NCBI GenBank assembly: GCA_018896875.1 | Contig: JAHILT010000017.1 | Location: forward strand, 1-52,494 | Source of the DNA: Patescibacteria group bacterium | GTDB taxonomy: Bacteria; Patescibacteriota; Minisyncoccia; UBA6257; 02-FULL-45-10c | DNA length: 52,494 bases | Reading direction: 5' to 3' | Shown here: positions 37,781 to 46,547 of the stretch, piece after piece | How positions within the stretch are numbered: position 1 is the stretch's first letter | How the letters are laid out: each line of letters starts with the position of its first letter | Program-made: the position numbers and the translations under genes | The notes under the pieces: generated by a model | The model's input: the letters and a program-made list of their open reading frames with translations, nothing else | Database searches by the model: none | Told to the model about the DNA's origin: nothing

Positions 37781-39302
37781 AGTTTTTTCTGCATCTATTG
37801 AAGGTGTAGAGGCAAGCTTGATAGAAGTGGAGACCGATATTAATATCGGTCTTCGTAATTTTAGTATAGTAGGACTGGCTGATAAGTCTCTTTCTGAAGC
37901 TAAGGAGCGTGTTGATTCGGCTATTAAAAATAGTGGAATTAAGCCTCCTTCAAAAGAAAATAAAAAAATTATTGTTAATCTTGCTCCGGCTGATATTAAA
38001 AAAACTGGCTCACAATATGATTTGTCTATAACTGTTGGCTATTTACTTGCAAGTGAGCAAATAAAAAAATTTGAATCAAAAAATAAAATATTTGTTGGTG
38101 AATTAGCATTGGACGGATCCTTGCGAAGCGTTCGTGGCATTTTGAATATTGTGCGTATGTCCAAAGAAAAAGGATTTCAAGAAATATTTATGCCCACAAG
38201 CAATGCGGTTGAAGCAGCAATAATCGATGGAATTAAAGTGTTTGGATTTAATAATTTAAATGAAATAATTGCCCATTTAGAAGGTAGAGATATTAAAAAT
38301 TGCCAACCTAAAACATTAATTGAGCCAATTACTTTTTCTGAATATCAGACAGTAGATATATCTGATATCAAAGGGCAAGAAAATGCTAAGCGAGCCTTAA
38401 CAATAACTGCTGCTGGAGGACATAATATTTTAATGCAAGGCAGTCCTGGTGCGGGAAAAACGATGCTTGCTCAAGCATTAATTTCTATTCTTCCTCCTCC
38501 CTCTCTTCAAGAAATTATTGAGATAACGCAAATATATAGTGCTGCGGTTCTTTTAGGCAAAAAATCTTTTATTAATTGGAGACCTTTTCGATCTCCTCAT
38601 CAGACTGCTTCTCCAGCCTCAATTATAGGAGGAGGACAGAATCCTCGTCCAGGAGAAATTAGTTTAGCACACAGAGGAATTCTTTTTTTAGATGAATTAC
38701 CAGAATTTAGGCGTGATATTTTAGAAGCATTAAGACAGCCAATAGAAAGTGGTAAAGCGTTTATTTCTCGCGCTAAAAACAATCTAGTTTTTCCAGCTAA
38801 ATTTGTTTTAGTTGCTGCAATGAATCCTTGTCCTTGTGGATATTATGGAGATACCGAAAAAGAATGTCGTTGTAGTGCTTTTGAAGTTTTTAGATACCAA
38901 AAGAAAATTTCAGGCCCTCTTTTAGATAGAATTGATTTACAATTGGATGTGCCGAGAGTGAAATTAGATGAATTAAAAAAGAAAAATAGTAATAATAAAT
39001 TAACAGATGAGATAAGAAGCAAAATAATTAAAGCTCGTGAAATTCAAAAAGAGCGGTTCAAAGATTTTGGGATTTTAACTAATTCGGAAATGAGCTCTAA
39101 GCTTTGCGAAGAAATGATTAAATTAGATAACGAAGCTGATAATTTCCTAAAAAATATCTTTGAAAAATCTTTAGTCTCTGCTAGAGGTTATTATAGGATT
39201 TTAAAAACTGCTCGCACTATTGCAGATTTAGAAGAATCCAAAGATGTTAATGTTTCGCATTTAGCCGAAGCTTTTCAATATCGTTTAAAAGAAAAAAAAT
39301 AG
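37764..39302 (+). CDS. comM: YifB/ComM family Mg-chelatase-like AAA+ protein
   Basis: MANISKVFSASIEGVEASLIEVETDINIGL, GSPGAGKTMLAQAL, FRSPHQTASPASIIGGG, MNPCPCGYYGD. Confidence 0.94.
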   Translation: MANISKVFSASIEGVEASLIEVETDINIGLRNFSIVGLADKSLSEAKERVDSAIKNSGIKPPSKENKKIIVNLAPADIKKTGSQYDLSITVGYLLASEQIKKFESKNKIFVGELALDGSLRSVRGILNIVRMSKEKGFQEIFMPTSNAVEAAIIDGIKVFGFNNLNEIIAHLEGRDIKNCQPKTLIEPITFSEYQTVDISDIKGQENAKRALTITAAGGHNILMQGSPGAGKTMLAQALISILPPPSLQEIIEITQIYSAAVLLGKKSFINWRPFRSPHQTASPASIIGGGQNPRPGEISLAHRGILFLDELPEFRRDILEALRQPIESGKAFISRAKNNLVFPAKFVLVAAMNPCPCGYYGDTEKECRCSAFEVFRYQKKISGPLLDRIDLQLDVPRVKLDELKKKNSNNKLTDEIRSKIIKAREIQKERFKDFGILTNSEMSSKLCEEMIKLDNEADNFLKNIFEKSLVSARGYYRILKTARTIADLEESKDVNVSHLAEAFQYRLKEKK

Positions 39303-39351
39303 TTTTTATTTTTTCAATTTCCAATTTACGAATATACAAACAATGTGTGAC

Positions 39352-39386
39352 TTAGTTCCCCTCCTTTAGGAGGGGTTAGGGGAGAT
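39352..39386. repeat. CCCCTCCTTTAGGAGGGG palindromic repeat
   Basis: gttcccctcctttaggaggggttaggggaga. Confidence 0.75.
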
Positions 39387-39394
39387 TTAAAATA

Positions 39395-39745
39395 ATGCAT
39401 CTTTCATATAATAAAAATCTTAAAAAATTAAGTCGTCAGTTGCGTGCTAATTTTACTGACGCTGAAAAATTACTTTGGTCAAAAATAAGAAAAAAACAAA
39501 TAAAAAATTATCAATTTTTTAGACAAAAGCCAATTGGAAATTATATAGTTGATTTTTATTGCGATAAAGCAAGGTTAGTAATTGAAATTGATGGTGGGCA
39601 ACATTATGAAGATAAAAATATGAGAGATGATAAAATTAGAGAAGTTTTTTTAGAAAAATAAGGATTAAAAATAATGAGATTTACAAATTTAGATGTTTTG
39701 AAAAATACATACAATGTAGTAGAAAAAATTTACAATGAAATTTAA
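39395..39745 (+). pseudogene. DUF559 endonuclease-like gene interrupted by an in-frame TAA
   Basis: MHLSYNKNLKKLSRQLRANFTDAEKLLWSKIRKKQIKNYQFFRQKPIGNYIVDFYCDKARLVIEIDGGQH...FLEK-stop-GLKIMRFTNLDVLKNTYNVVEKIYNEI, all in one frame. Confidence 0.8.
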
Positions 39746-39747
39746 AA

Positions 39748-39782
39748 TCCACCCTAGCCCTCCTTTAAAAGGAGGGAATAAG
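39748..39782. repeat. CCCTCCTTTAAAAGGAGGG palindromic repeat
   Basis: ccaccctagccctcctttaaaaggagggaataag; near-copy of 9755 region. Confidence 0.75.
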
Positions 39783-39829
39783 AATAGATAAAATTTTTCT
39801 AAAATTAATTAGAAATTAGAAATTTTCTG

Positions 39830-41059
39830 TTATTCAGTATTTCCTTCAGGATTCATGTCTTCTGTTTTTTCTGGAGAATCTGCTATCCCTCCTTCTTGGA
39901 CTTCTTCTGGTCTAGATTGAGATCTTACATCTATTTTCCATCCAGTAAGTTTGGCAGCTAAACGAACATTTTGTCCTCCTTTTCCAATCGCTAAACTTAA
40001 TTGATCTTCAGGAACGAATGCCTTAGCTTCCCTACGTTCTAAAACTTCAACAGAATTTATTTTGGCAGGAGAAAGAGAATTAGCGATAAATTCTTCTGGA
40101 CTATCAGACCATTCAATAATATCAATTTTTTCTTGTCCTAATTCATTACTTACCGACATTACTCTAGTTCCGCGTTGTCCTACGCAAGAACCAACAGGAT
40201 CAATTCCTTCGGCGTTAGAAACAACAGCTATTTTAGTACGGTTCCCTGGCTCTCTGGCTATAGCTTTTATTTCAACTGTTCCGTCGCTAACCTCTGGAAC
40301 TTCTATTTGAAATAATTTTTTTATAAATTCAGGATGAGACCTAGAAAGTATTATACCTGGAATTCTTGATTCTTCTTGAACTGCCAATAAATAAAATCTC
40401 ATTCTATTCCCTGGTTTGTAATGTTCTCCAGGGATAGTTTCGTTGGAAAACATTATCCCGACAGCTCTTCCAAGATCCACAAAAGTATTTCCTCGTTCAA
40501 ATCTTTGAATAACGCCACTTATAATTTCTCCTACTTTGTCTTGGTATTCTTTAATTATAGATCCCCTTTCTGCTTCTCTTAATTTTTGAAGTACAACTTG
40601 TTTAGCAGTTTGAGCAGCTATTCTTCCAAAGTCATCATGAATTTCTAATGGAAATTCTAATTCTTCTTCTAGTTTTATTTTTTTGTTTATTTTCTTAGCA
40701 TCTTCAATAAGAATATGACGATCTGGATTATAGCGAGGAATCTTTTCTTCGTCATCATCTATGGTCTCTTTTGAAGGCAAAATTTCTTTTTTCTTAGACT
40801 CATGGTCGGAATCACTCAACTCAAATTCTTCTATAATCTTTACAGTATTTTCGTCTTCTACAGTTTTAATTTGCCAAAATTTTAACGTACCTGTTTTTAA
40901 ATCAAATTTGCATTTTATAATTTCGCTTCTTTTGCCAAATTCTTTTTTGTAAGCCGCGGCAATAGAACTTTCAATTGCAGTTAAAATTTGTTCAGAATCA
41001 AGTCCTTTTTCTTCTGCTATTTGATCAACAGCTTTTTTAATTTCTTTTAAGTTAAACAT
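39830..41059 (-). CDS. nusA: Transcription termination/antitermination factor NusA
   Basis: FNLKEIKKAVDQIAEEKGLDSEQILTAIESSIAAAYKKEFG; S1/KH region with DPVGSCVGQRGTRV and LSLAIGKGGQNVRLAAKLTGWKIDV. Confidence 0.95.
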   Translation of the reverse strand: MFNLKEIKKAVDQIAEEKGLDSEQILTAIESSIAAAYKKEFGKRSEIIKCKFDLKTGTLKFWQIKTVEDENTVKIIEEFELSDSDHESKKKEILPSKETIDDDEEKIPRYNPDRHILIEDAKKINKKIKLEEELEFPLEIHDDFGRIAAQTAKQVVLQKLREAERGSIIKEYQDKVGEIISGVIQRFERGNTFVDLGRAVGIMFSNETIPGEHYKPGNRMRFYLLAVQEESRIPGIILSRSHPEFIKKLFQIEVPEVSDGTVEIKAIAREPGNRTKIAVVSNAEGIDPVGSCVGQRGTRVMSVSNELGQEKIDIIEWSDSPEEFIANSLSPAKINSVEVLERREAKAFVPEDQLSLAIGKGGQNVRLAAKLTGWKIDVRSQSRPEEVQEGGIADSPEKTEDMNPEGNTE

Positions 41060-41066
41060 AGTAACA

Positions 41067-41090
41067 GTAATTAGCCACTAGCCACTAGTT
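41067..41090. repeat. CTAGT/GCTA-rich intergenic repeat
   Basis: agtaattagccactagccactagt. Confidence 0.5.
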
Positions 41091-41188
41091 ATTGCGAGTG
41101 GAGTGCGGCATTTTTATAATTTAATAACTCGACTTAGCTAATTGTATTTAATATTTTTTTTACGACTTTATTAGTTATACACTAATTT

Positions 41189-41219
41189 TGAAATGACTCC
41201 GCATTGCGGAGCCATTTCA
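41189..41219. repeat. Intergenic hairpin
   Basis: tgaaatgactccgca/ttgcggagccatttca, one mismatch. Confidence 0.65.
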
Positions 41220-41389
41220 ATCATTAACGTCATTATACGAATAGACTCACTAATTGTCAAATTTTTTCTAACCCACTCCTCAATCCTCCCTCTTCTGGAA
41301 GGGGGAGGAAGGTGGGGGGTTATTTTCTTTCTCCTTTCCTTTCTTCTTGCTAATACCTAGTGGCTAGTACCTAATCCCTAGTGTCTATT

Positions 41390-44300
41390 TCATTCTTCTA
41401 CTATCACTTCAGCTTCAAATGATTTAGAAACACTTGAATTATTACAAGTAAGAATATATGTAGTGGTTTGATCTGGAGAAACTCGTATTGAACCATAAGT
41501 ATTAATTTCTTCGTTAACGCCTGGTTCCAAAGAACACCATTCCGCATATTCACATTTCCAGGAAAGTTCAGAATCAGTAATAAAGGCAGATTGTTTATCA
41601 ATAGTTGGAGGCAAGGCAGTGAAAGAACAAGTAGGAGCTTCAACAACTCTTAATGCAATTGATTTTATTGTTGTTCCTAATTCTCCAACACAAGTTAAAG
41701 TATAATTGAAATTCTTTTTTACAGAGCTAACAAATCTTTGAATTCCTTCAAGCTCTTTTTCTCCACCCCAAGATCCCGATGCTTCGCAAGAATCAGCGTT
41801 AGCAACGCTCCATATTAGATTGTATTCAGCTGGCGCTCCTATAATTTGTTCCGAGGCATCATTTCCATCTATTTTAAAGTTAATAATTGGGGCTGTATCT
41901 GGAGGAGGAGGTCCTTCAACAGTTATATCTACATAAGATATATTGGAAAATTTCTTATCGTTTTGCAGTAATCTAAAAATACCGTATCTATAAGTTCCAG
42001 GTTCATTATTAAATGTAAAGTTTCCCAAACGAACATTGCATTCTTTGGCGTTTTCTGGACTTTTAACCATTCCTTTAAATTCTGCGGGATTTCTTGCTAA
42101 GTCTATATTGTATAAACAATAACCACTATTAGTTAAAAGAGAACTCCATCCTTCTGTAGCATCTCTACTAGTTTTTCCGTCATTGTTTATGTCTTGATTG
42201 ACTTTCACATAAAGATCAGTTGGTTCGCCGCGAGCCACAGTAATATCTTGAGAATAAGTTATTTGGTCCGTGCTAATAGAAGCCTCAGCGACAGGCATTT
42301 GCTCTTCTGATAATTTATCTTTTCTTCCTAATAAATTATCAATCAATCCGCTTCTACTATCTCCTCCTGTTCCTCCTACAACATTTACAACAACCGTATC
42401 AGATCCTGATCCAGGGCAGTAAAGAGAATAAGTATACTTGCCATTTTTCTTTAAAGTTATATCTTCGGAACCAGCTTTAAGTTTAACCTTAAGCCAAGAG
42501 CCAGTGGCTAAACAATATTTGTCTAAATTCCAAGAGAGCGTAAATTTAGACTGGCTTTCAATCGTAATAGGCCCATCAACGCCATTGACTTTAAGATCTA
42601 TAGTGTCTTTTTCTGGTAAAACCTCTTGTTCTCTAAATGGTTTAGGAGGTGGCGGAGGGGGCTCAGGTTCTTCCCATTCAGGAAGTTCAATACTGGCGCT
42701 TTTAATTTCTATTCTTACAGTTTTTGTTTTAGACGCGCCATTAAAACCTATCGCTGTTAAGGTATATGTAGTGCTTATGGCAGGGCGAACATTTGCGGTT
42801 CCGCTTAGCGAATTGCCGACATTATGATCAATAGAAACTTTTTCAGCATCAGCAACTTCCCACGTTAAAGTAGCGAATTCGTCTTTTTCAATTTCTGTTT
42901 TGTCTGTGCTGAATTCAACTTCTGGAAGTGGCATATCTTCAACATTTCCTACTAAAATGTTGAGTTTTCGCATAGCTTCTTCAGGCCCACCTTCGCTTTC
43001 TGGAAATTCACTATTATTCACTCTAAGCACGAAAGTGTATGTTCCTGTCCTAAGGGAGCTAGTGTTTATTTTTAACGGATTGTCTCTGTTGTTTTTAATA
43101 TCCGAAGAGCTTAATAACTTTTCATCTCCAATTCCTTTTTTGAGATAAACAGATATATCAAGGGGGCCGCTATATTTATTATATTCAACTTTAACGTCCC
43201 ATTCTAATTCAAAAGTTTTTCCAATAGGTATCTGCCATTCAGTAGTTGAATCTACAGGCATAGGTATTAAATCTTTATTGTCTTCTACAATTTCAAAATC
43301 ATTTATTTCAGGATTTGGAAGAACGTCTCTAAGATCTTTCACTGAAATTTTAATTGGTTCGAAAGTTGCTTCTTCAAGCCCGTTGTCGCTTGCAGGAAAT
43401 TCATCATTATTTACTTTAATTGTGAAAGTGTATATTCCTGTTTCAAAAGAACTAGTATCTATTAGTAATGGTTCGTTTTCATTATTTTTGATTTTTGAAG
43501 AAGCTACAAACTTGCTTTTTTCAATTCCTGTTTGGCTAAAAATATCTATTGAAAGAGGACTGCCGTTTTCGTCTCCATATTCGTCATTTTCAACATCCCA
43601 TTTTAATTCAAAAGTTTTTCCCTTAATTATTTGCCATTTAGACTTTGAATTAGGTATCGCGCTGATATCTGTCAAGTCTTCATTTCCTTCTGTAATAATT
43701 TTAAAGTCTTTTATTTCTGGATCTGGAGGAATGTCCCCGACGAATACTTTTATTTCTTTTTCTTCTTTACCGCGTTCAGGAGAATTTTTTCCATCTAGTA
43801 CTCCATAGCATGAAAACGTGTATATATATATTCCTCTCTTGACATTTTCAAAAGGAAAATCGTCTGATTTCGGAGTAATTTCTCCTGTTCTTACGTTAAT
43901 TCCAACTTCGCCAACTTCTATTTTTCTTTCAAACGAATTAGATGGGCTGGTTGCATTGTCTCCTGATAAATCACAACGCGCGGATGGATTAGAAAGACCC
44001 CACTTTAATATAAGTTTATTATAGGCGTCAATTTCAAATCTATCATTTTCAGAATTTAGCGTTGCATTTGTTGATAAAGACATTGAATTTTCATCAGATC
44101 TGAGTCCACACCCGTCAAATTTCAATGGCGGATAATTGCTTGGATAAAAAGTGCCGTAGACATCACGTGGTGGTGTGTGATAATTAATGTAACACCAAAT
44201 TGTTATAGAATTAGCGCTTTTTGATGTATTTATTTCTCCAGGCAAACAGGATCTTATAATTTCCGTTTTTATTTTGTCGTAAATTCGGGGTATTGAAAAA

Positions 44301-44767
44301 TAGACTGGAAGATTGACAGCTTTTATTTGATGGTGTGTGGTACCAAAACTTTCATAATCATTTTTCTTGCATTCAGCAGGACTATGCGCTGCGCCAGGAT
44401 TGCGCAATAAAGATGCCAAATAGTTTCCATCAGCTATTGTGCTCCAGTTGGGTATTGTGCTATCAATTGCCTTCCATAATTCTTCAAGATTAGAAGCAAG
44501 AGCATAGGGTATTTTTATAGTGTCTAAACTTAGTCTTATTTGTGTAATTTTGTTCCAGTTAGGAAAATCCGATTGATTAAAAATACAATACTTATTTTCT
44601 TCTAAATCATTAAGTTGCGCGAAACTTCCGTTTTCTTTAAAGGCAGCACAATGTATTATATTACCATCTTCATCTATTGCATTTTCGTAGCCTGCAAGGC
44701 TATCTTGGGCAAATAAAAAAACAAATCCAAAAGTTATCAATAATAAAAATTTAATTTTGTTATTCAT
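41390..44767 (-). CDS. Large secreted multidomain Ig/PKD-like surface protein
   Basis: Signal peptide; repeated LEWDV/LKWDV...TGTYTF modules, duplicated DUF-like segments, PPPPPP linker. Confidence 0.65.
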   Translation of the reverse strand: MNNKIKFLLLITFGFVFLFAQDSLAGYENAIDEDGNIIHCAAFKENGSFAQLNDLEENKYCIFNQSDFPNWNKITQIRLSLDTIKIPYALASNLEELWKAIDSTIPNWSTIADGNYLASLLRNPGAAHSPAECKKNDYESFGTTHHQIKAVNLPVYFSIPRIYDKIKTEIIRSCLPGEINTSKSANSITIWCYINYHTPPRDVYGTFYPSNYPPLKFDGCGLRSDENSMSLSTNATLNSENDRFEIDAYNKLILKWGLSNPSARCDLSGDNATSPSNSFERKIEVGEVGINVRTGEITPKSDDFPFENVKRGIYIYTFSCYGVLDGKNSPERGKEEKEIKVFVGDIPPDPEIKDFKIITEGNEDLTDISAIPNSKSKWQIIKGKTFELKWDVENDEYGDENGSPLSIDIFSQTGIEKSKFVASSKIKNNENEPLLIDTSSFETGIYTFTIKVNNDEFPASDNGLEEATFEPIKISVKDLRDVLPNPEINDFEIVEDNKDLIPMPVDSTTEWQIPIGKTFELEWDVKVEYNKYSGPLDISVYLKKGIGDEKLLSSSDIKNNRDNPLKINTSSLRTGTYTFVLRVNNSEFPESEGGPEEAMRKLNILVGNVEDMPLPEVEFSTDKTEIEKDEFATLTWEVADAEKVSIDHNVGNSLSGTANVRPAISTTYTLTAIGFNGASKTKTVRIEIKSASIELPEWEEPEPPPPPPKPFREQEVLPEKDTIDLKVNGVDGPITIESQSKFTLSWNLDKYCLATGSWLKVKLKAGSEDITLKKNGKYTYSLYCPGSGSDTVVVNVVGGTGGDSRSGLIDNLLGRKDKLSEEQMPVAEASISTDQITYSQDITVARGEPTDLYVKVNQDINNDGKTSRDATEGWSSLLTNSGYCLYNIDLARNPAEFKGMVKSPENAKECNVRLGNFTFNNEPGTYRYGIFRLLQNDKKFSNISYVDITVEGPPPPDTAPIINFKIDGNDASEQIIGAPAEYNLIWSVANADSCEASGSWGGEKELEGIQRFVSSVKKNFNYTLTCVGELGTTIKSIALRVVEAPTCSFTALPPTIDKQSAFITDSELSWKCEYAEWCSLEPGVNEEINTYGSIRVSPDQTTTYILTCNNSSVSKSFEAEVIVEE

Positions 44768-45013
44768 TTTTTAAAAATTTAATTCGGAAACAAATTATTT
44801 TTTTATCTTTAAAGTAATATCCGAATTTTTATTATTTAATGTATTTATAGATTATCATTTTTTTGAATGTGATACCAACCATAAAAATATAAATTTCTAA
44901 AGAAGGCTTATCTTTTCTCTTTTTCTCTTTTCCTCAATTCTTCTTTCTCTATTTTTGTTTTTCTATTCTTATTTTTGCATTTATATCTATATATATAAAT
45001 TTAGATAATCATT

Positions 45014-45041
45014 TCCATAGTCTCACGCGTGAGACTATGGA
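45014..45041. promoter_or_regulatory. 28 bp perfect palindrome, core GTCTCACGCGTGAGAC
   Basis: tccatagtctcacgcgtgagactatgga. Confidence 0.85.
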
Positions 45042-45093
45042 CTTTTTTAAAAATCACCCATTTTTTAATTATTTTACTTTTTAAGTAATTATA

Positions 45094-45123
45094 TTCTTTA
45101 GTCTCACGCGTGAGACTAAAGAA
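45094..45123. promoter_or_regulatory. 30 bp perfect palindrome, same core
   Basis: ttctttagtctcacgcgtgagactaaagaa. Confidence 0.85.
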
Positions 45124-45221
45124 CCTTTAAGGTTTTTAACTGTCTACTTTATTGTTTTTTTAATTACCTTTTTATCAAGTTTTCGATTATCCAGTTTTTA
45201 CTTTTTACTAAGTAGCTATCC

Positions 45222-45257
45222 TATCCCCATGGTCTCACGTGTGAGACCATGGGGATA
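45222..45257. promoter_or_regulatory. 36 bp palindrome, same core with one central mismatch
   Basis: tatccccatggtctcacgtgtgagaccatggggata. Confidence 0.85.
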
Positions 45258-45272
45258 ATGTAAATTCTAAAG

Positions 45273-45659
45273 CTATAAAATATTTAAAATATTTTCTGCG
45301 CCTTTATATTTTCGCTGATAAACTCTTATTTTTTTATGTTTTGTTAGAGTTGAATATTTTCTTTTTCTGTTGGGATTTTTACTATATCTTCTACCTTCTA
45401 AGATATCTTTTGTCTTACTTATTGTATTCGCCGAAACATTTAGAATTTTTTTAATATCACAATATTTTTTATTTTGATTTAATAGTTTCATTGTCGCTAT
45501 TCTTCGAAAAATAATACATTTTTCATAATCAGTTAAAAACTTATCAAAGAACTTATTTAAACTATCAATAGAATTAATATTTTTGAATTCTCTTAATAAT
45601 TCATTAATAATTTCTTTCTCAATAAACTTATCTAGTTTTTTATTAATTGAAGACTTCAT
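45273..45659 (-). CDS. TrpR/YerC-like helix-turn-helix DNA-binding protein
   Basis: FLTDYEKCIIFRRIATMKLLNQNKKYCDIKKILNVSANTISKTKDILEG; start set at ATG 45659 rather than the GTG at 45725, which lies in a palindrome. Confidence 0.75.
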   Translation of the reverse strand: MKSSINKKLDKFIEKEIINELLREFKNINSIDSLNKFFDKFLTDYEKCIIFRRIATMKLLNQNKKYCDIKKILNVSANTISKTKDILEGRRYSKNPNRKRKYSTLTKHKKIRVYQRKYKGAENILNIL

Positions 45660-45693
45660 ATTAAATTGATTGCTATTTTTTATATCAATAATA

Positions 45694-45699
45694 ATTATA
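45694..45699 (-). promoter_or_regulatory. Extended -10 (TGATATAAT on minus strand) for the TrpR-like gene
   Basis: minus strand tgtgaTATAAT, with the 45710-45743 palindrome over the -35 region. Confidence 0.6.
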
Positions 45700-45709
45700 T
45701 CACAATAAA

Positions 45710-45743
45710 CCTTACTTAGTCTCACGCGTGAGACTAAGTAAGG
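45710..45743. promoter_or_regulatory. 34 bp perfect palindrome, same core, upstream of TrpR-like gene
   Basis: ccttacttagtctcacgcgtgagactaagtaagg. Confidence 0.88.
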
Positions 45744-45902
45744 CGTTCAATGACTAAATTTTTAATAACTGATTATTATTTCATTTCTCTCTGCTTGTCT
45801 GTGTGCGTGGTCGAGAATCTAGTTTTTCTGTTTATCGTTAGAAAATTAGTAATTTATCGTTTAGGGTTTGTTTGGGCCAATTAGAAATTATTAATTAGAA
45901 AC

Positions 45903-46102
45903 CCCGCACCAGAAACTTCGCCGGGCAGTGAGAATTCAATTGCCCCCGCTTAGCGGGGGCAGTAATTGAAATAAATCACTATCTGGAAATAAAAATAGTT
46001 AAGTAATATAAAAAAGTTATATAATTATTGATTGAATTTCTACTGACCCGGTTCGTTTCGGTGCGGGACTAGTCCAGCACTGAGCCCTGCTCTAGTGCTG
46101 GG
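45903..46102. ncRNA. Candidate structured RNA or nested inverted-repeat element, strand unresolved
   Basis: cccgcacc/ggtgcggg closing stem (45903/46060), ccggg/cccgg, nested hairpin 45927-45980 (agtga, ttcaatt, gcccccgc), then hairpin 46074-46101. Confidence 0.45.
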
Positions 46103-46112
46103 TTGTTTTAGT

Positions 46113-46547
46113 CTATATATTCTCATAATGTCTTATTTCGGAATTTTTGAATAGTTCTTTAAGATTAAGATCTTTGGGATTTTGAAGGTAAATTTCTATA
46201 GCAATTAAATCTATTTGCCATCCTTTTTCTTCATCTATTAATTCTGGATGAGAATTTGCATAAAGAAGCACAGTTCGTTTTACTTTTTTAAATTTAGCTG
46301 GATTAAGATTGTTTTCTGGTGAAAAACAATCTGTGAAACATTTTTCGTTTTGTTTCACAGAAGTGTGAAACATTTTTAATGCTTTAACTTCCACAAATAC
46401 TAGAGTTTTATCCTTTTTTCTACATATAACATCTATCTCTCCCCATGGATATCGAACATTTCTTTCAATTATCTTATATTTTTTATCCACTAAGTACTGG
46501 CAAGCGATATCTTCTCCTATTTGACCTATTCTAATATGGTTTGGCAT
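46113..46547 (-). CDS. YraN/UPF0102 family endonuclease-like protein
   Basis: MPNHIRIGQIGEDIACQYLVDKKYKIIERNVRYPWGEIDVICRKKDKTLVFVEVK. Confidence 0.9.
   Translation of the reverse strand: MPNHIRIGQIGEDIACQYLVDKKYKIIERNVRYPWGEIDVICRKKDKTLVFVEVKALKMFHTSVKQNEKCFTDCFSPENNLNPAKFKKVKRTVLLYANSHPELIDEEKGWQIDLIAIEIYLQNPKDLNLKELFKNSEIRHYENI

Noticed and set aside
41404-41646. - strand 80 aa ORF within the 1125 aa gene
   Set aside because: Alternative frame wholly inside a supported CDS with no RBS.
42438-44024. Several + strand ORFs antisense to the 1125 aa secreted protein
   Set aside because: Low-complexity Ser/Leu/Phe-rich antisense frames of a long coding gene; no independent coding support.
45014-45257. 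Palindromes interpreted as Rho-independent terminators
   Set aside because: Only the first is followed by a T-run; the others lack one, and the one at 45710 sits upstream of a start codon, so termination does not explain the family.
45273-45725. GTG start at 45725 for the TrpR-like gene as given in the ORF track
   Set aside because: It lies inside the 34 bp palindrome and upstream of the likely -10; ATG at 45659 begins the conserved helical region.
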